From the NCBI GenBank assembly GCA_002402465.1, contig DHFW01000052.1, positions 62,515-126,514 of the forward strand: 64,000 nt of DNA, given 5' to 3'. The translations under genes and the position numbers were made by a program. How positions within the stretch are numbered: position 1 is the stretch's first letter; the number at the start of each line of letters is the position of its first letter. Source of the stretch: Bacteroidales bacterium UBA4814. Lineage in GTDB: Bacteria > Bacteroidota > Bacteroidia > Bacteroidales > UBA7960. Under the pieces are notes generated by a model that saw only the letters and a list, made by a program, of their open reading frames with translations, had not been told where the DNA came from and did no database searches. Below, one piece after another: positions 17,781 to 27,408 of the stretch.

Positions 17781-19118
17781 TTAAATAACGCCCTGGTCGA
17801 TCATGGCATCGGCAACTTTTATAAAGCCGGCCACGTTGGCGCCTTTCACATAGTTCACATATCCATCCTCTTCCTTGCCGTATTTCACACAAGCTTCGTG
17901 GATGTTGATCATAATCTGGCGAAGTTTTTCTTCCACTTCTTCGGCGGTCCAGTTCAATTTCATGGCATTCTGAGTCTGTTCCAGGCCCGAAGTGGCTACA
18001 CCACCCGCATTGGAGGCTTTACCGGGAGCGTAGAGGATTTTTGCCTTGAGAAATATTTCCATGGCTTCGGGAGTGCAGGGCATGTTGGCACCTTCAGAAA
18101 CGCACATTACGCCGTTGTTTACCAGGTTCTGGGCATCCTCGGCGTTGAGCTCGTTCTGGATGGCGCAAGGCAGGGCTACGTCGCACTTTACCTCCCACGG
18201 ACGTTTGCCTTCGAAGAACTGGGCGTTGGGGAATTCGTAGGTGTAAGGTTTTACGATGTCCTGGTTGGAGGCACGCAGATCGAGCAGATAGTCGATTTTT
18301 TCGCCGCTGATGCCATCGGGATCGTACACATAACCGTCGGGGCCGCTGATAGTAACTACCTTAGCACCTAACTGGTTGGCTTTGATAATGGAGCCCCAGG
18401 AAACGTTACCAAAACCTGAAACGGCAACAATCTTGCCTTTTATGGATTCTCCTCGGGTCTTGAGCATTTCTTCGGCAAAGTAAACGTTGCCGAAGCCAGT
18501 GGCTTCCGGACGGATGAGGCTGCCACCCCAGTTGCGTCCCTTACCTGTAAACACGCCATTGTGGGTGTTGGTAAGTTTCTTGTACATTCCATACATATAG
18601 CCAATTTCGCGACCACCCACGCCAATGTCGCCTGCGGGAATGTCGGTGTCAGGCCCAACATATTTGTAAAGTTCTGTCATCAGTGCATGGCAGAAACGCA
18701 TGATTTCAGCGTTGGATTTTCCCTTGGGGTTAAAATCGCTGCCACCTTTTGCACCACCCATTGGCAGGGTTGTAAGGGCGTTCTTGAAGGTTTGCTCAAA
18801 ACCCAGGAACTTCAAACTACCGAGGGTTACACTGGGGTGAAAGCGCATGCCACCCTTGTATGGGCCAATGGCGTTGTTGAACTGCACGCGGTAGGCACGG
18901 TTTACGTTGACCTTGCCTTTGTCGTCGAGCCATTCTACCTTGAAGGAGATTACCCGGTCGGGCTCAATAATTCTTTCAATAATGTTGTTGGCCTCGTACT
19001 TGGGGTTTTCTTTGATAACGTCTTCAATCGTTTCAAGTACTTCCTTAACCGCCTGGAGAAACTCTGGTTGTCCCGGATTTTTCTTCTCCAGGTCTGCCAT
19101 AATCTTTTCTAAGTCCAT
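17781..19118 (-). CDS. gdhA: Glutamate dehydrogenase, first copy
   Basis: A 445-residue hexameric-type glutamate dehydrogenase that interconverts 2-oxoglutarate plus ammonia and glutamate. Motifs include the substrate-binding GPYKGGMRFHP (near 85), the catalytic Lys in PMGGAKGGSDF (near 120), DIPAGDIGVGGREIGYM (near 165) and the dinucleotide segment VAVSGFGNVSWG (near 235). The NADP-type small-family length fits an assimilatory enzyme, but cofactor preference cannot be fixed by eye. It has its own promoter and terminator. A second gdhA of nearly the same length lies at 26 kb, beyond two PEP-synthase-like genes. Confidence 0.96.
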   Translation of the reverse strand: MDLEKIMADLEKKNPGQPEFLQAVKEVLETIEDVIKENPKYEANNIIERIIEPDRVISFKVEWLDDKGKVNVNRAYRVQFNNAIGPYKGGMRFHPSVTLGSLKFLGFEQTFKNALTTLPMGGAKGGSDFNPKGKSNAEIMRFCHALMTELYKYVGPDTDIPAGDIGVGGREIGYMYGMYKKLTNTHNGVFTGKGRNWGGSLIRPEATGFGNVYFAEEMLKTRGESIKGKIVAVSGFGNVSWGSIIKANQLGAKVVTISGPDGYVYDPDGISGEKIDYLLDLRASNQDIVKPYTYEFPNAQFFEGKRPWEVKCDVALPCAIQNELNAEDAQNLVNNGVMCVSEGANMPCTPEAMEIFLKAKILYAPGKASNAGGVATSGLEQTQNAMKLNWTAEEVEEKLRQIMINIHEACVKYGKEEDGYVNYVKGANVAGFIKVADAMIDQGVI

Positions 19119-19183
19119 AATTTAACAGATTTAAAAAGTTTTTAATTGGGGTGATGTTAAAAAATTAACGTTTATTTCCGGGA

Positions 19184-19214
19184 CGAAATTAGCCCTTAAT
19201 TTTCAGATAACAAA
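19184..19214 (-). promoter_or_regulatory. Promoter of the first gdhA
   Basis: On the minus strand TTTG (19214-19211), exactly 19 bases, then TAATTTCG (19191-19184) matches the Bacteroidota promoter consensus with one -7 mismatch. It lies about 65 bases before the gdhA ATG. Confidence 0.65.
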
Positions 19215-19229
19215 GGAAAGCCAGGAAAT

Positions 19230-22208
19230 TTATTTTTCTGGTTTTAAAACGATTCCGGCTTTTTTGCTTCCATCTATCTTAACGAGAAGAGGGTCGGAGA
19301 ATTTCAGATGCCTCACGAACTGATCTTCGTAAACGGCCTTTCTTTGGTTGAGAAAATCCAGGTCGTAATGGCCTTCGCCAATAAAAGGATTAATAGTAAA
19401 ATAGCCGACATTAAATGAGGTAAGGTTTTGGAAGAAATGGGTTCCCTGGCTGGGGTCGATATGGAAATCTTTCATGCCAGCTTCCACAATAATTCGTGCG
19501 GCCGATATCTGGGCCCATTTTACCGGAATGCCCAGCCAGGGATCGGCCGAGCCCCAGCGCCCGGGACCTACCAGGATGTAGTTGCGACCGTTGTTTACAA
19601 ATTGGCTGTTGAGCTTGTCGATTACGGCTGCAATTTCTTTGGTATTGGCCGGGTTAAACGAATCGGGTTTAACATAAATAAAGTCGTGAATGTTTTCAAT
19701 CAGCCCGTTGCCCAATGCCTGGTGACTGATAATGATGGCCTTGTCGGGGAAACAGGTATTCACCTTGATGCGATGCTTCTCCTGGGTTTCGACGATCGGT
19801 CTGATTTGCAAAAAACAAAAAGCTTTGTTTTGTCCCTGTGGCACATCCAGGTTGGCCGCAAACTCGATCTCTACCTGGTTGTTCATTTCTTTTTGCCCAA
19901 TTTCGAGCAGGTGCTGAAGTATGTTTCCAAGCGGAAAAACGTTGTGCCTCAAAATGTTGGCAAAGGTTACGATCACTTTTCCTGTTTCATACAATCCATC
20001 GCGCACCATACGGTCTTCGTAATCGTAAGTAGAAGCCACGTATTTTAGTGATGCATCCGAAACGGCTTCTTTAATTCTCAGCTTGAAAAGGTTGTCCGCA
20101 TCGTCGGTGCTGGGTTTAAACTTTTCAGGGTCGAGGTTAAGGCTGTAGAATTCTTTCTGGCTGTCGCGCAGGGCAAACTCCGGGTTGGATAGCTGCAGTG
20201 TTTTTTCGGGATATTTTGGCGAAAACCTGAGAGAAAGGCCTCCTTCCACTATGGTCTTGCCCAGGCCAAAAGCAATGTTGGCCACTCCATCCTCATATCG
20301 TTCGGGCTCAATGGGATAAAAATTAACCGATCGTGCCACCCCCGAAAGGGTTGGGTAAAACTTGTTGCCATAAGAGCGGCCCGAAACTTCCTGGATGACA
20401 ACGGCCATTTTTTCTTCGTCGATTACATTGCTGGTGGCCGCAATATAGGCTTTGCTTTCGCGGAAAAAAACGGAAGCATATACGCTTTTTATGGCCTGTT
20501 CGAGCTGTTGCATTCGCACCGTTTTTTCTGCGTGGTTGTTGGGAATCATGTAGGTTGAATACACACCCGCAAAAGGCTGATAATGACTGTCTTCTAGCAG
20601 GCTGCTGGAGCGTATTGCCAATGGGGCGTTAAAAAACCCTACAATATCTCTGACGTAGGATTTGAGCCTGGAAGGGGTACGCGCCTGCACAAAACGGTCC
20701 AGTATCTGCTCGTCGCTGGTATTGGAGAGGGCCAGGTCGTACAAGCTGTTTTCTTCCATGAACTCGTCGAACATATCGGTAGTAATTACTACCGTTCGCG
20801 GGATAGCTACCGTAACGCCCTTCCATTTGTACATGATTTTGTGCTTGTTGATGACCGAGTCGATAAAAGCCAGCCCGCGGGCTTTTCCGCCCAGCTGCCC
20901 ATCGCCCAGGCGCGTAAACACAGCGTATTCGTCGAAGTGACTGGCAATAATGCCGCGGCCCTTCATGCGGCGGTAGTTGGCAATCGTGTCGATCAGATAG
21001 CTTCTTACCTCTTCAATGTTGTTAAAATCTTCACGACTTTTTTCGGCAAACACATTGGCAATGGAGAAAAGCGCCCGGGCTTTGAGCCAGCGCGAAAAAT
21101 GGTTGTTCGATACGTGGTATTCGAGGCTTTTTGCCGGCACCCTGGCAATTTTAACCTGCAGCGAATGCAGGTTGTTGGCTCGGTCTTCCTCGCGGCCGCT
21201 GGTCGGATCCTTAAAAACAAAATCGCCAAAGCCATAGTTTTCGCGAATATATTGCTTGAGTTCTACCAGCAGGGTTTTTGAATACTTATTGATAAAGGCT
21301 ACCCTGAGCTCCTGCATAATCTCTTCCTGCCAGTCGTCCGACGATTGCAGCATGATGGGAATCTGGCTGTCGGTTTTGCGTATGTGTCGGGCAAATCTGA
21401 TGCCCGCCTGGTTGTCTCTTTTCCCTTTGCGGGAATAACTGATATCGGAGATTACCCCAAGCAGGTTCTGATTGTATTTTTCATATAAGCTTACAGCTTC
21501 CTCGTATGTTTTGGCCAGCAAAATTTTTGGCCTGGCCCGCATGCGCATGGTTTTGCGGTGTTCGTTGAGGCCTTCGGTCATCAACTCGTTGGTCTGATCG
21601 AAAATGACCTTGTAGATAGTTGGAAGGTAGGATGAATAATATCTGACAGAGTCTTCTACCAGCAAAATTGCTTGTACGCCAATCACATCCACATCGAATT
21701 CGGCATTCATCCGGTCTTCGAGCAGCTTAATGATGGCCAGCAGCAGGCTTGAGTTTCCCAGCCAGGAGAACACATAGTCAATGCCACTGAGGTCTTCATT
21801 GGCCAGCTTTATCGACACCTCGCGAGAAAAATGGGTGAGCACCACAATGGGAATTTTCGGGTAGCGCTTCTTGACCTTTTTGGCCATTTCAAAAGCGTCA
21901 ATTTTGCCCACGTTCAGCATAGTAATCACCAGGTCGAACTCCTTCTCTTCGAGCAATTCAAAGGCTTCTTCGGAAGAGCTTGCTTTGGTAAACTGCGGGG
22001 GATAGCGGAGGTTTTTGGAAGTATATTCCAGGAAAATCTTTTCGTTGATACGGCCGTCTTCCTCCAGCATAAAGGCATCGTAGTTGCTGCAAATCAGCAA
22101 AACGTTAATGATGCGCTTCTGCATAAGATCTTCGTAGGCGATCTCAGAGAATTCGTAATGGTCAGTGGCAAACTGCTCGTTGTATTTATACTTCGATTTC
22201 AGCGTCAT
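19230..22208 (-). CDS. Receiver-like/PEP-synthase N-terminal (ATP-grasp) fusion protein, shorter paralogue
   Basis: 992 residues. The first part holds two response-regulator-like domains: about 32-165, with FDLVITMLNVG and PIVVLTHFS, and about 172-330, with AILLVEDSVRYY, VISDISYS and PIMLQSSDD. From about 440 to the end is the nucleotide-binding ATP-grasp domain of pyruvate phosphate dikinase/PEP synthase: GGKARGLAFI, RSSSLLEDSHYQPFAG, MAVVIQEVSGR and LQIRPIV. The phosphohistidine and PEP-binding domains of a true PEP synthase are absent, so it is not a complete synthase. Such fusions occur widely in Bacteroidota without known function. Its start overlaps the stop of the larger paralogue by four bases (ATGA), so the two are translationally coupled. 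Confidence 0.85.
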   Translation of the reverse strand: MTLKSKYKYNEQFATDHYEFSEIAYEDLMQKRIINVLLICSNYDAFMLEEDGRINEKIFLEYTSKNLRYPPQFTKASSSEEAFELLEEKEFDLVITMLNVGKIDAFEMAKKVKKRYPKIPIVVLTHFSREVSIKLANEDLSGIDYVFSWLGNSSLLLAIIKLLEDRMNAEFDVDVIGVQAILLVEDSVRYYSSYLPTIYKVIFDQTNELMTEGLNEHRKTMRMRARPKILLAKTYEEAVSLYEKYNQNLLGVISDISYSRKGKRDNQAGIRFARHIRKTDSQIPIMLQSSDDWQEEIMQELRVAFINKYSKTLLVELKQYIRENYGFGDFVFKDPTSGREEDRANNLHSLQVKIARVPAKSLEYHVSNNHFSRWLKARALFSIANVFAEKSREDFNNIEEVRSYLIDTIANYRRMKGRGIIASHFDEYAVFTRLGDGQLGGKARGLAFIDSVINKHKIMYKWKGVTVAIPRTVVITTDMFDEFMEENSLYDLALSNTSDEQILDRFVQARTPSRLKSYVRDIVGFFNAPLAIRSSSLLEDSHYQPFAGVYSTYMIPNNHAEKTVRMQQLEQAIKSVYASVFFRESKAYIAATSNVIDEEKMAVVIQEVSGRSYGNKFYPTLSGVARSVNFYPIEPERYEDGVANIAFGLGKTIVEGGLSLRFSPKYPEKTLQLSNPEFALRDSQKEFYSLNLDPEKFKPSTDDADNLFKLRIKEAVSDASLKYVASTYDYEDRMVRDGLYETGKVIVTFANILRHNVFPLGNILQHLLEIGQKEMNNQVEIEFAANLDVPQGQNKAFCFLQIRPIVETQEKHRIKVNTCFPDKAIIISHQALGNGLIENIHDFIYVKPDSFNPANTKEIAAVIDKLNSQFVNNGRNYILVGPGRWGSADPWLGIPVKWAQISAARIIVEAGMKDFHIDPSQGTHFFQNLTSFNVGYFTINPFIGEGHYDLDFLNQRKAVYEDQFVRHLKFSDPLLVKIDGSKKAGIVLKPEK

Positions 22209-25200
22209 AAAATTTCATTTTCTTCAGCGATATCTTCTTTTGGAAAATAAATGAGTGAGGTTCGTTTTTTGCCATCCATAATCACTTCCATAGGTTTTTC
22301 AAACTGCACATGTCTGAAAAAGCGTGTTTGCTGCTTAACGGGGGCTTGTTGCAAGGCTTCCCAGTTAACGTAATCGATCAGGTCATTGTGTTTTACGGAA
22401 AAGTAGCCCACATTCATTGATATTACATTGTGGAAGAAGTGGGAGCCCAGTGAGGCGTCAAGCGGAAAGTTTTCGAGGCTTACCTCCACGATGATTCTGG
22501 CATTTGATATTTGCGACCATACCACAGGGATGCCAATAAAGCGGTCGCGGGTGCCCCAACGCCCCGGCCCGATAAGTATGTACTTGCGGTTTTCCTTAAC
22601 CATTTGCTGGTTGAGCATTTCAATTTCATCGCGCATCTTTTCGGTTTTCAGGCGGTCGAAATGTTGCACATCCACATAAATTACATCATAGAGGTCAGTT
22701 ATGCGGCCATTGCCCATGCCGTTTTCTGAATAGAGCATCAGACGGTCGTTTTCAATCTTGTCAATGGAAATTTCGCTTTCGATAATATTTTTAATCAGGG
22801 GTTTGATCTGCAGCAAATAGAAAGCGGCCCGTCCCTGCTTATCTTTGTTGAGGTCGACGGCAAATTCAATCTCTACGGGTGTTCCCATCGATTCCGAAAC
22901 AATATCGAGAATCACTTCAATGGTTTTTGCCAGAGGTATGTAATCGTACTTCAGAATGTTGGCAAAATTGATAACTCGGGGCCCGGGCTGGGTGATGCCA
23001 GGAATGGTTCGCTCGTTTGAAATATCGAATACCGAAGCACAGTGCTTCAGGGTGCCATGGGCCTCGGCTTTGTCAATTTCAAGTTTTATCAGGCCCGCAT
23101 CTTCGCCTTCGAGCAGGTTGATGTTCTGTTTGTTCATGTCGATGGCATAAAAATGCACCTGTGAATTTTTAAACAGATCGCGCGGGGTATAGATCTCCAG
23201 TTGGGGATGAACCGGCGAAAAGCGATAGGTTTTCTCACCTTCAACCACATATTTTCCGAGCCCTACGGCGGCTACGGCAAAGCCTTCGTCGGGCTGCATG
23301 TAAGAAAATGGGTAAAAGTTGTACGATTGAGCCACGCCGCTGATGTGGGGATAAAAATATCCTTCGTACTCGTTGCCCGCCACCTCCTGAATGATCACGG
23401 CCATTTTTTCTTCTTCAATTTTGTAGTTCACAGCTTGGAAATAGGCCGAAGCAGTAGGGGAGAAGATGGAGGCAAACACCAGTTTTATGGCGTTCATGGT
23501 TTGTTCGAGCCTCACCTTCAGGTCGGGATGGTTGTTGGGCAGCAAAAAAGTGTCGAAAATTCCCGCAAAGGGTTGCATTAAAGAATCTTCAAAAAGGCTG
23601 GACGACCTGATGGCCAGCGGCCGGTGAATGATGGAAAGGTAAGTTTTCAGCCTGCGCTGAAGGGTGTCAGAAAGTTTTCCGGCCACGAAAATTTCTTTCA
23701 GGGTTTCGTAGGCGGTTTCGTGGGTTATCTTTTCGGCAATATTATTGTTTAGCAGAAAGCGTTCAAACTCTTCGGTGCCAATAATGGTGGTTCGGGGCGA
23801 AAGGACGCGGATATCGGGCACCAGCTCGGCAAAATTAAAATTGTTGATGAGCATGTTGATAAAGGCCAAGCCTCGTCCTTTACCTCCCAGTGACCCGCTT
23901 GCCATGCTCACGATATTGGTTTCGTCGAGCAGGGCCGATTCTTCAAAGTTGATTACCTTGCCTTTTTGCTTGTCGCGAATACATTCTTCTATTACCTGCA
24001 AGAGGAACTTGCGCAGGCTGCCGGGCGATTGAAAATCGTCGACTTTCAATGGTTTAATACGTTTGGCAATCTGAATTTCGCCGCGTGCCATGAGCCAGTG
24101 CGAGAAGTGGTTCTTACGGGCATGGTAAATCAACGATTTTTCCGGAATGGTGCTTAAATGGTTCTGGAACTCTTTCATGGAGCGGGCAATGGCGATGTCC
24201 TTGCGCCCTTCTTCGTCTTTGTAAACAAAATTGCCAAAGCCCAGGTAGTAGTTGATGAAACTTTGGAGGTCCTGCTTCAGGTTCTCGGAGTTTTTGTTGA
24301 TGAAGGTGGCTTTCAGTTCGTAGGCTTTTTGAGCATTGGCGGGGTCGGACGATTGCAGCACCGTGGGCAAGTCTGGTATCTGTTCCTTGGCATATTTTAT
24401 CAGGCAAATGCCTGCATCGTCAGTGTAATTGCCGTCCTTTTCAAACCGGGCATCTGAAATAATGCAAAGCAGGTTATCCTGGAATTTATTGAACAGCTGC
24501 ACCGCTTCCTTGTAGTTTGATGCCAGCAAAACCTTGGGCCTTACACGCATCTTCAGCAATTTATAAAGTTCATCGGTATTTACTTCTTCTATCAGCTGCT
24601 GGGTCTGCTCAATGACGATGGAATAAAGAATGGGCAGGTAGCGTGAATAATAGCGTGCAGAATCTTCCACCAGCAGAATGACTCTAACCATCCCAATCCG
24701 AATGTCATTTTCTACATTAAAGCGGTCTTCGTTGTATTTTACCATGGCCAGGAAAACCTTGGAGTCGCCGTTCCAAACAAAAATTTTGTCGATGGGGGCA
24801 ATTTGCTTGTTGCCACCTTCAAACATGGCAATGTCGCTGTTGTTGTTTAGGAGCAGGAAAATGGGAGTGCTGGGATAAATTTGCTTAATGATCCGGCTCA
24901 ATTGAATCGGGGTTGTTTTGTCAACACCCATCATCACAATAACCAGGTCGAAATGTTTTTCCTGCAGTTTTTCCAGTGCTTCCTCAGGAGTGGAAACGCC
25001 AGTAATGCGCGGGGCTGAAGAGAGGTTGAGTTGGTAGTATTCTCCGGTAACCTGTTCAAAAAAACGGCCTTCCTGTTCAATGTTGTAGGCATCGTACAGG
25101 TTGGCAACCAGCAAAATTTCGCGCACCTTGTATTGCATCAGGTCGTGGTAGATGTCGCGGTCGGAGTTGTGCTTTATTAAAAACTTTTGCAGCAGGTGGC

Positions 25201-25762
25201 GGTTCTTGGCTGCATGTTCCTGCTCTTTGCGCGACTGGGTAGCCTCCTGCAGGTCCGCCGCCGACTTTTTAAGAAGATTTTTTCCGATCTGAGTATTGAG
25301 ATGGCCGGTAATGAGGTTGGCAATGTTGCTGATGAGCTGACGCTCTTCCATCAGAAAGGGGCCTTCGTCCGACGGTGTATGCTCAGTCAGGTAAAACACC
25401 TCCACCGATCCTTCGTGCCCATCGATGGTTTCGAACGAGCGGCGCTGCGACCAGCGGCTTTCGCGAAAGCGATTGCTGCTAAGAAAAACTTCGTTGCCGT
25501 ATTTTATCCTAGCCACCGCATCTTCCGGAAACTGCCAGGCCGGCGGAAGCACCCTAACAATTTCCCGCAACATCTCATTTGCCGGCTTCTCTTCCTTTAG
25601 AATGGAAACGGTCTGGTTTATGGCTCCCAGCTCTTTTAGTCGCTCACGCTTCTCGGCCAGCAAACGCTGTATCTCTTCATGGCTAATGGGAATAGCCTGC
25701 TGGCTGCCGCGCGAGAAAAACCCCGACTCCCTGTTGGTACCCGAATCTTCGTCTTTTTGCAT
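22205..25762 (-). CDS. GAF/receiver-like/PEP-synthase N-terminal fusion protein, longer paralogue
   Basis: From the Met at 25762 the protein has about 1185 residues; an in-frame ATG at 25882 would add 40 residues of no recognisable fold. The order is a GAF-like domain with the stretch REIVRVLPPAWQFPE and EGPFLMEERQLI; two receiver-like domains (HFDLVIVMMGVD with PIFLLLNN, then VRVILLVEDSARYYS with CIISDARF and PTVLQSSDP); and the PEP-synthase ATP-grasp domain (LGGKGRGLAFIN, RSSSLFEDSLMQPFAG, MAVIIQEVAG, LQIKPLI). It again lacks the catalytic His and PEP-binding parts. It is the first gene of a two-gene operon and divergent from gdhA2. A role as a signalling ATPase or dikinase acting on a partner is inference. 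Confidence 0.83.
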   Translation of the reverse strand: MQKDEDSGTNRESGFFSRGSQQAIPISHEEIQRLLAEKRERLKELGAINQTVSILKEEKPANEMLREIVRVLPPAWQFPEDAVARIKYGNEVFLSSNRFRESRWSQRRSFETIDGHEGSVEVFYLTEHTPSDEGPFLMEERQLISNIANLITGHLNTQIGKNLLKKSAADLQEATQSRKEQEHAAKNRHLLQKFLIKHNSDRDIYHDLMQYKVREILLVANLYDAYNIEQEGRFFEQVTGEYYQLNLSSAPRITGVSTPEEALEKLQEKHFDLVIVMMGVDKTTPIQLSRIIKQIYPSTPIFLLLNNNSDIAMFEGGNKQIAPIDKIFVWNGDSKVFLAMVKYNEDRFNVENDIRIGMVRVILLVEDSARYYSRYLPILYSIVIEQTQQLIEEVNTDELYKLLKMRVRPKVLLASNYKEAVQLFNKFQDNLLCIISDARFEKDGNYTDDAGICLIKYAKEQIPDLPTVLQSSDPANAQKAYELKATFINKNSENLKQDLQSFINYYLGFGNFVYKDEEGRKDIAIARSMKEFQNHLSTIPEKSLIYHARKNHFSHWLMARGEIQIAKRIKPLKVDDFQSPGSLRKFLLQVIEECIRDKQKGKVINFEESALLDETNIVSMASGSLGGKGRGLAFINMLINNFNFAELVPDIRVLSPRTTIIGTEEFERFLLNNNIAEKITHETAYETLKEIFVAGKLSDTLQRRLKTYLSIIHRPLAIRSSSLFEDSLMQPFAGIFDTFLLPNNHPDLKVRLEQTMNAIKLVFASIFSPTASAYFQAVNYKIEEEKMAVIIQEVAGNEYEGYFYPHISGVAQSYNFYPFSYMQPDEGFAVAAVGLGKYVVEGEKTYRFSPVHPQLEIYTPRDLFKNSQVHFYAIDMNKQNINLLEGEDAGLIKLEIDKAEAHGTLKHCASVFDISNERTIPGITQPGPRVINFANILKYDYIPLAKTIEVILDIVSESMGTPVEIEFAVDLNKDKQGRAAFYLLQIKPLIKNIIESEISIDKIENDRLMLYSENGMGNGRITDLYDVIYVDVQHFDRLKTEKMRDEIEMLNQQMVKENRKYILIGPGRWGTRDRFIGIPVVWSQISNARIIVEVSLENFPLDASLGSHFFHNVISMNVGYFSVKHNDLIDYVNWEALQQAPVKQQTRFFRHVQFEKPMEVIMDGKKRTSLIYFPKEDIAEENEIL

Positions 25763-25894
25763 TTTGCAGCAGATTGATTGCTTTTTAATGGCAGCAATAA
25801 TAAAAATTTCGTGCAATGAAATTACAAAATTACCATCATAAATAGTTTTCTTTTCGCAAGCCTTATTGTTAAAATATTCCATATAAAAATTATT

Positions 25895-25909
25895 GACATA
25901 TGCAAGAAA
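25895..25909 (+). promoter_or_regulatory. 15-base motif shared with the NuoE-like operon upstream region
   Basis: GACATATGCAAGAAA, identical to the minus-strand copy at 17714-17700. It sits in the divergent region between the longer PEP-synthase-like gene and gdhA2, 104 bases before the gdhA2 ATG. The sequence after it is an A+T-rich tract. No clear TTTG/TAnnTTTG promoter was seen here. Confidence 0.35.
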
Positions 25910-26012
25910 AAAATAAAAAAAATATGTTTTCCATAAAAATATTATTCATTTCAAAAAGTGACTAAAATTGTTTCGTGAACGATATTTTCTTATAACCCAA
26001 AAACCAAACCTC

Positions 26013-27356
26013 ATGGAAGCACAATTGAAAAAATTTATGGATTATGTGGTGGCCAAAAATCCTTCGGAGCCAGAGTTTTACCAGGCTGTTCAGGAAGTGG
26101 CCGAAACCATTTTCCCGTTTCTGGACGAAAATCCCAAGTACAAGGCCGCCAAAGTCTTTGAACGCATGATCGAGCCCGAGCGGATCATTATCTTCAGGGT
26201 GCCGTGGGTCGACGACAAGGGCGAGGTGCAGGTCAACCGCGGCTACCGCATCGAAATGAACAGCGCTATAGGTCCCTATAAGGGCGGGTTGCGGTTTCAC
26301 CCCACCGTCAATCTGGGTATTTTGAAGTTCCTGGCTTTTGAGCAGGTGTTTAAAAACAGCCTTACCTCGCTGCCTATGGGGGGTGGCAAAGGTGGCAGCG
26401 ACTTCGACCCCAAAGGCAAAACCGACAATGAAGTGATGCGGTTTTGCCAGAGCTTTATGACTGAACTTTGCCGCCACATTGGCCCCGACACCGATGTTCC
26501 GGCAGGCGACATTGGCGTGGGTGGACGCGAAGTGGGTTTTATGTTTGGACAATACAAACGCATCCGCAATGAGTTTACCGGGGTGCTAACCGGAAAGGGC
26601 ATTGAGTATGGCGGAAGCCTCATAAGGCCCGAAGCTACAGGTTATGGCTGTGTATATTTTGCCCAGGAAATGCTGGCCACCATTAACGAGGGCATTAAGG
26701 GCAAGGTGGTGGCAGTGAGCGGATCAGGCAATGTGGCCCAATTTGCCACTCAGAAAGTAATTGAATTGGGCGGGAAAGTGGTAACCCTTTCCGATTCAAA
26801 TGGTTACATCTACGATAAAGATGGCATTGACGCCGAAAAGCTGGCCTTTGTGATGAACCTTAAAAATGTAAAACGTGGCCGTATTCGCGATTATGCCGAT
26901 CAGTATGGCTGTAAATACATGGAAGGCAGTTCACGCCCCTGGAACGAGGTTTGCGATATTGCCCTGCCTTGCGCCACGGAAAACGAACTGAATGAAGAGG
27001 AAGCTAATACCTTGGTAAAGAATGGCTGCATTTGTGTGTCGGAAGGAGCCAATATGCCCTGTACCCCTGCAGCCGTGGAAGTGTTCCTGAAAAACAAAAT
27101 CCTTTATGGACCCGGGAAAGCAGCCAACGCAGGCGGGGTGGCCACCTCAGGCCTCGAAATGAGTCAAAATTCACTGAGGCTTTCCTGGACACGCGAAGAG
27201 GTAGATCAGCGTTTGCACAATATTATGATAAACATTCACAAAAGTTGTGTGCAGTTTGGTAAGGAAGAAGATGGGTATGTGAATTATGTAAAAGGCGCCA
27301 ATATTGGCGGCTTTGTGAAGGTGGCCGATGCCATGATGGCACAGGGTTACGTGTAA
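26013..27356 (+). CDS. gdhA: Glutamate dehydrogenase, second copy
   Basis: 447 residues from the ATG at 26013, which aligns with the start of the first copy (MEAQLKKFMDYVVAKNPSEP against MDLEKIMADLEKKNPGQPEF). An ORF Met at 25968 would add 15 unrelated residues. It has the same catalytic motifs: GPYKGGLRFHP, PMGGGKGGSDF, DVPAGDIGVGGREVGFM and VAVSGSGNVAQFA. The two proteins are clearly paralogous but differ enough to suggest separate roles, for example NADPH-dependent assimilation and NADH-dependent use of glutamate. That split is inference. It is transcribed away from the PEP-synthase-like operon and ended by a strong terminator. Confidence 0.96.
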   Translation: MEAQLKKFMDYVVAKNPSEPEFYQAVQEVAETIFPFLDENPKYKAAKVFERMIEPERIIIFRVPWVDDKGEVQVNRGYRIEMNSAIGPYKGGLRFHPTVNLGILKFLAFEQVFKNSLTSLPMGGGKGGSDFDPKGKTDNEVMRFCQSFMTELCRHIGPDTDVPAGDIGVGGREVGFMFGQYKRIRNEFTGVLTGKGIEYGGSLIRPEATGYGCVYFAQEMLATINEGIKGKVVAVSGSGNVAQFATQKVIELGGKVVTLSDSNGYIYDKDGIDAEKLAFVMNLKNVKRGRIRDYADQYGCKYMEGSSRPWNEVCDIALPCATENELNEEEANTLVKNGCICVSEGANMPCTPAAVEVFLKNKILYGPGKAANAGGVATSGLEMSQNSLRLSWTREEVDQRLHNIMINIHKSCVQFGKEEDGYVNYVKGANIGGFVKVADAMMAQGYV

Positions 27357-27378
27357 ATGGTTGAAGTTGGTTTCCACA

Positions 27379-27408
27379 AGAAAGGGGCCTCGGCCTCTTT
27401 CTTTTTTT
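27379..27408 (+). terminator. Rho-independent terminator of gdhA2
   Basis: GAAAGGGGCC pairs with GGCCTCTTTC (one G-T pair) over a two-base loop and is followed by seven T. It reaches into the stop codon of wecB on the opposite strand. Confidence 0.88.
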
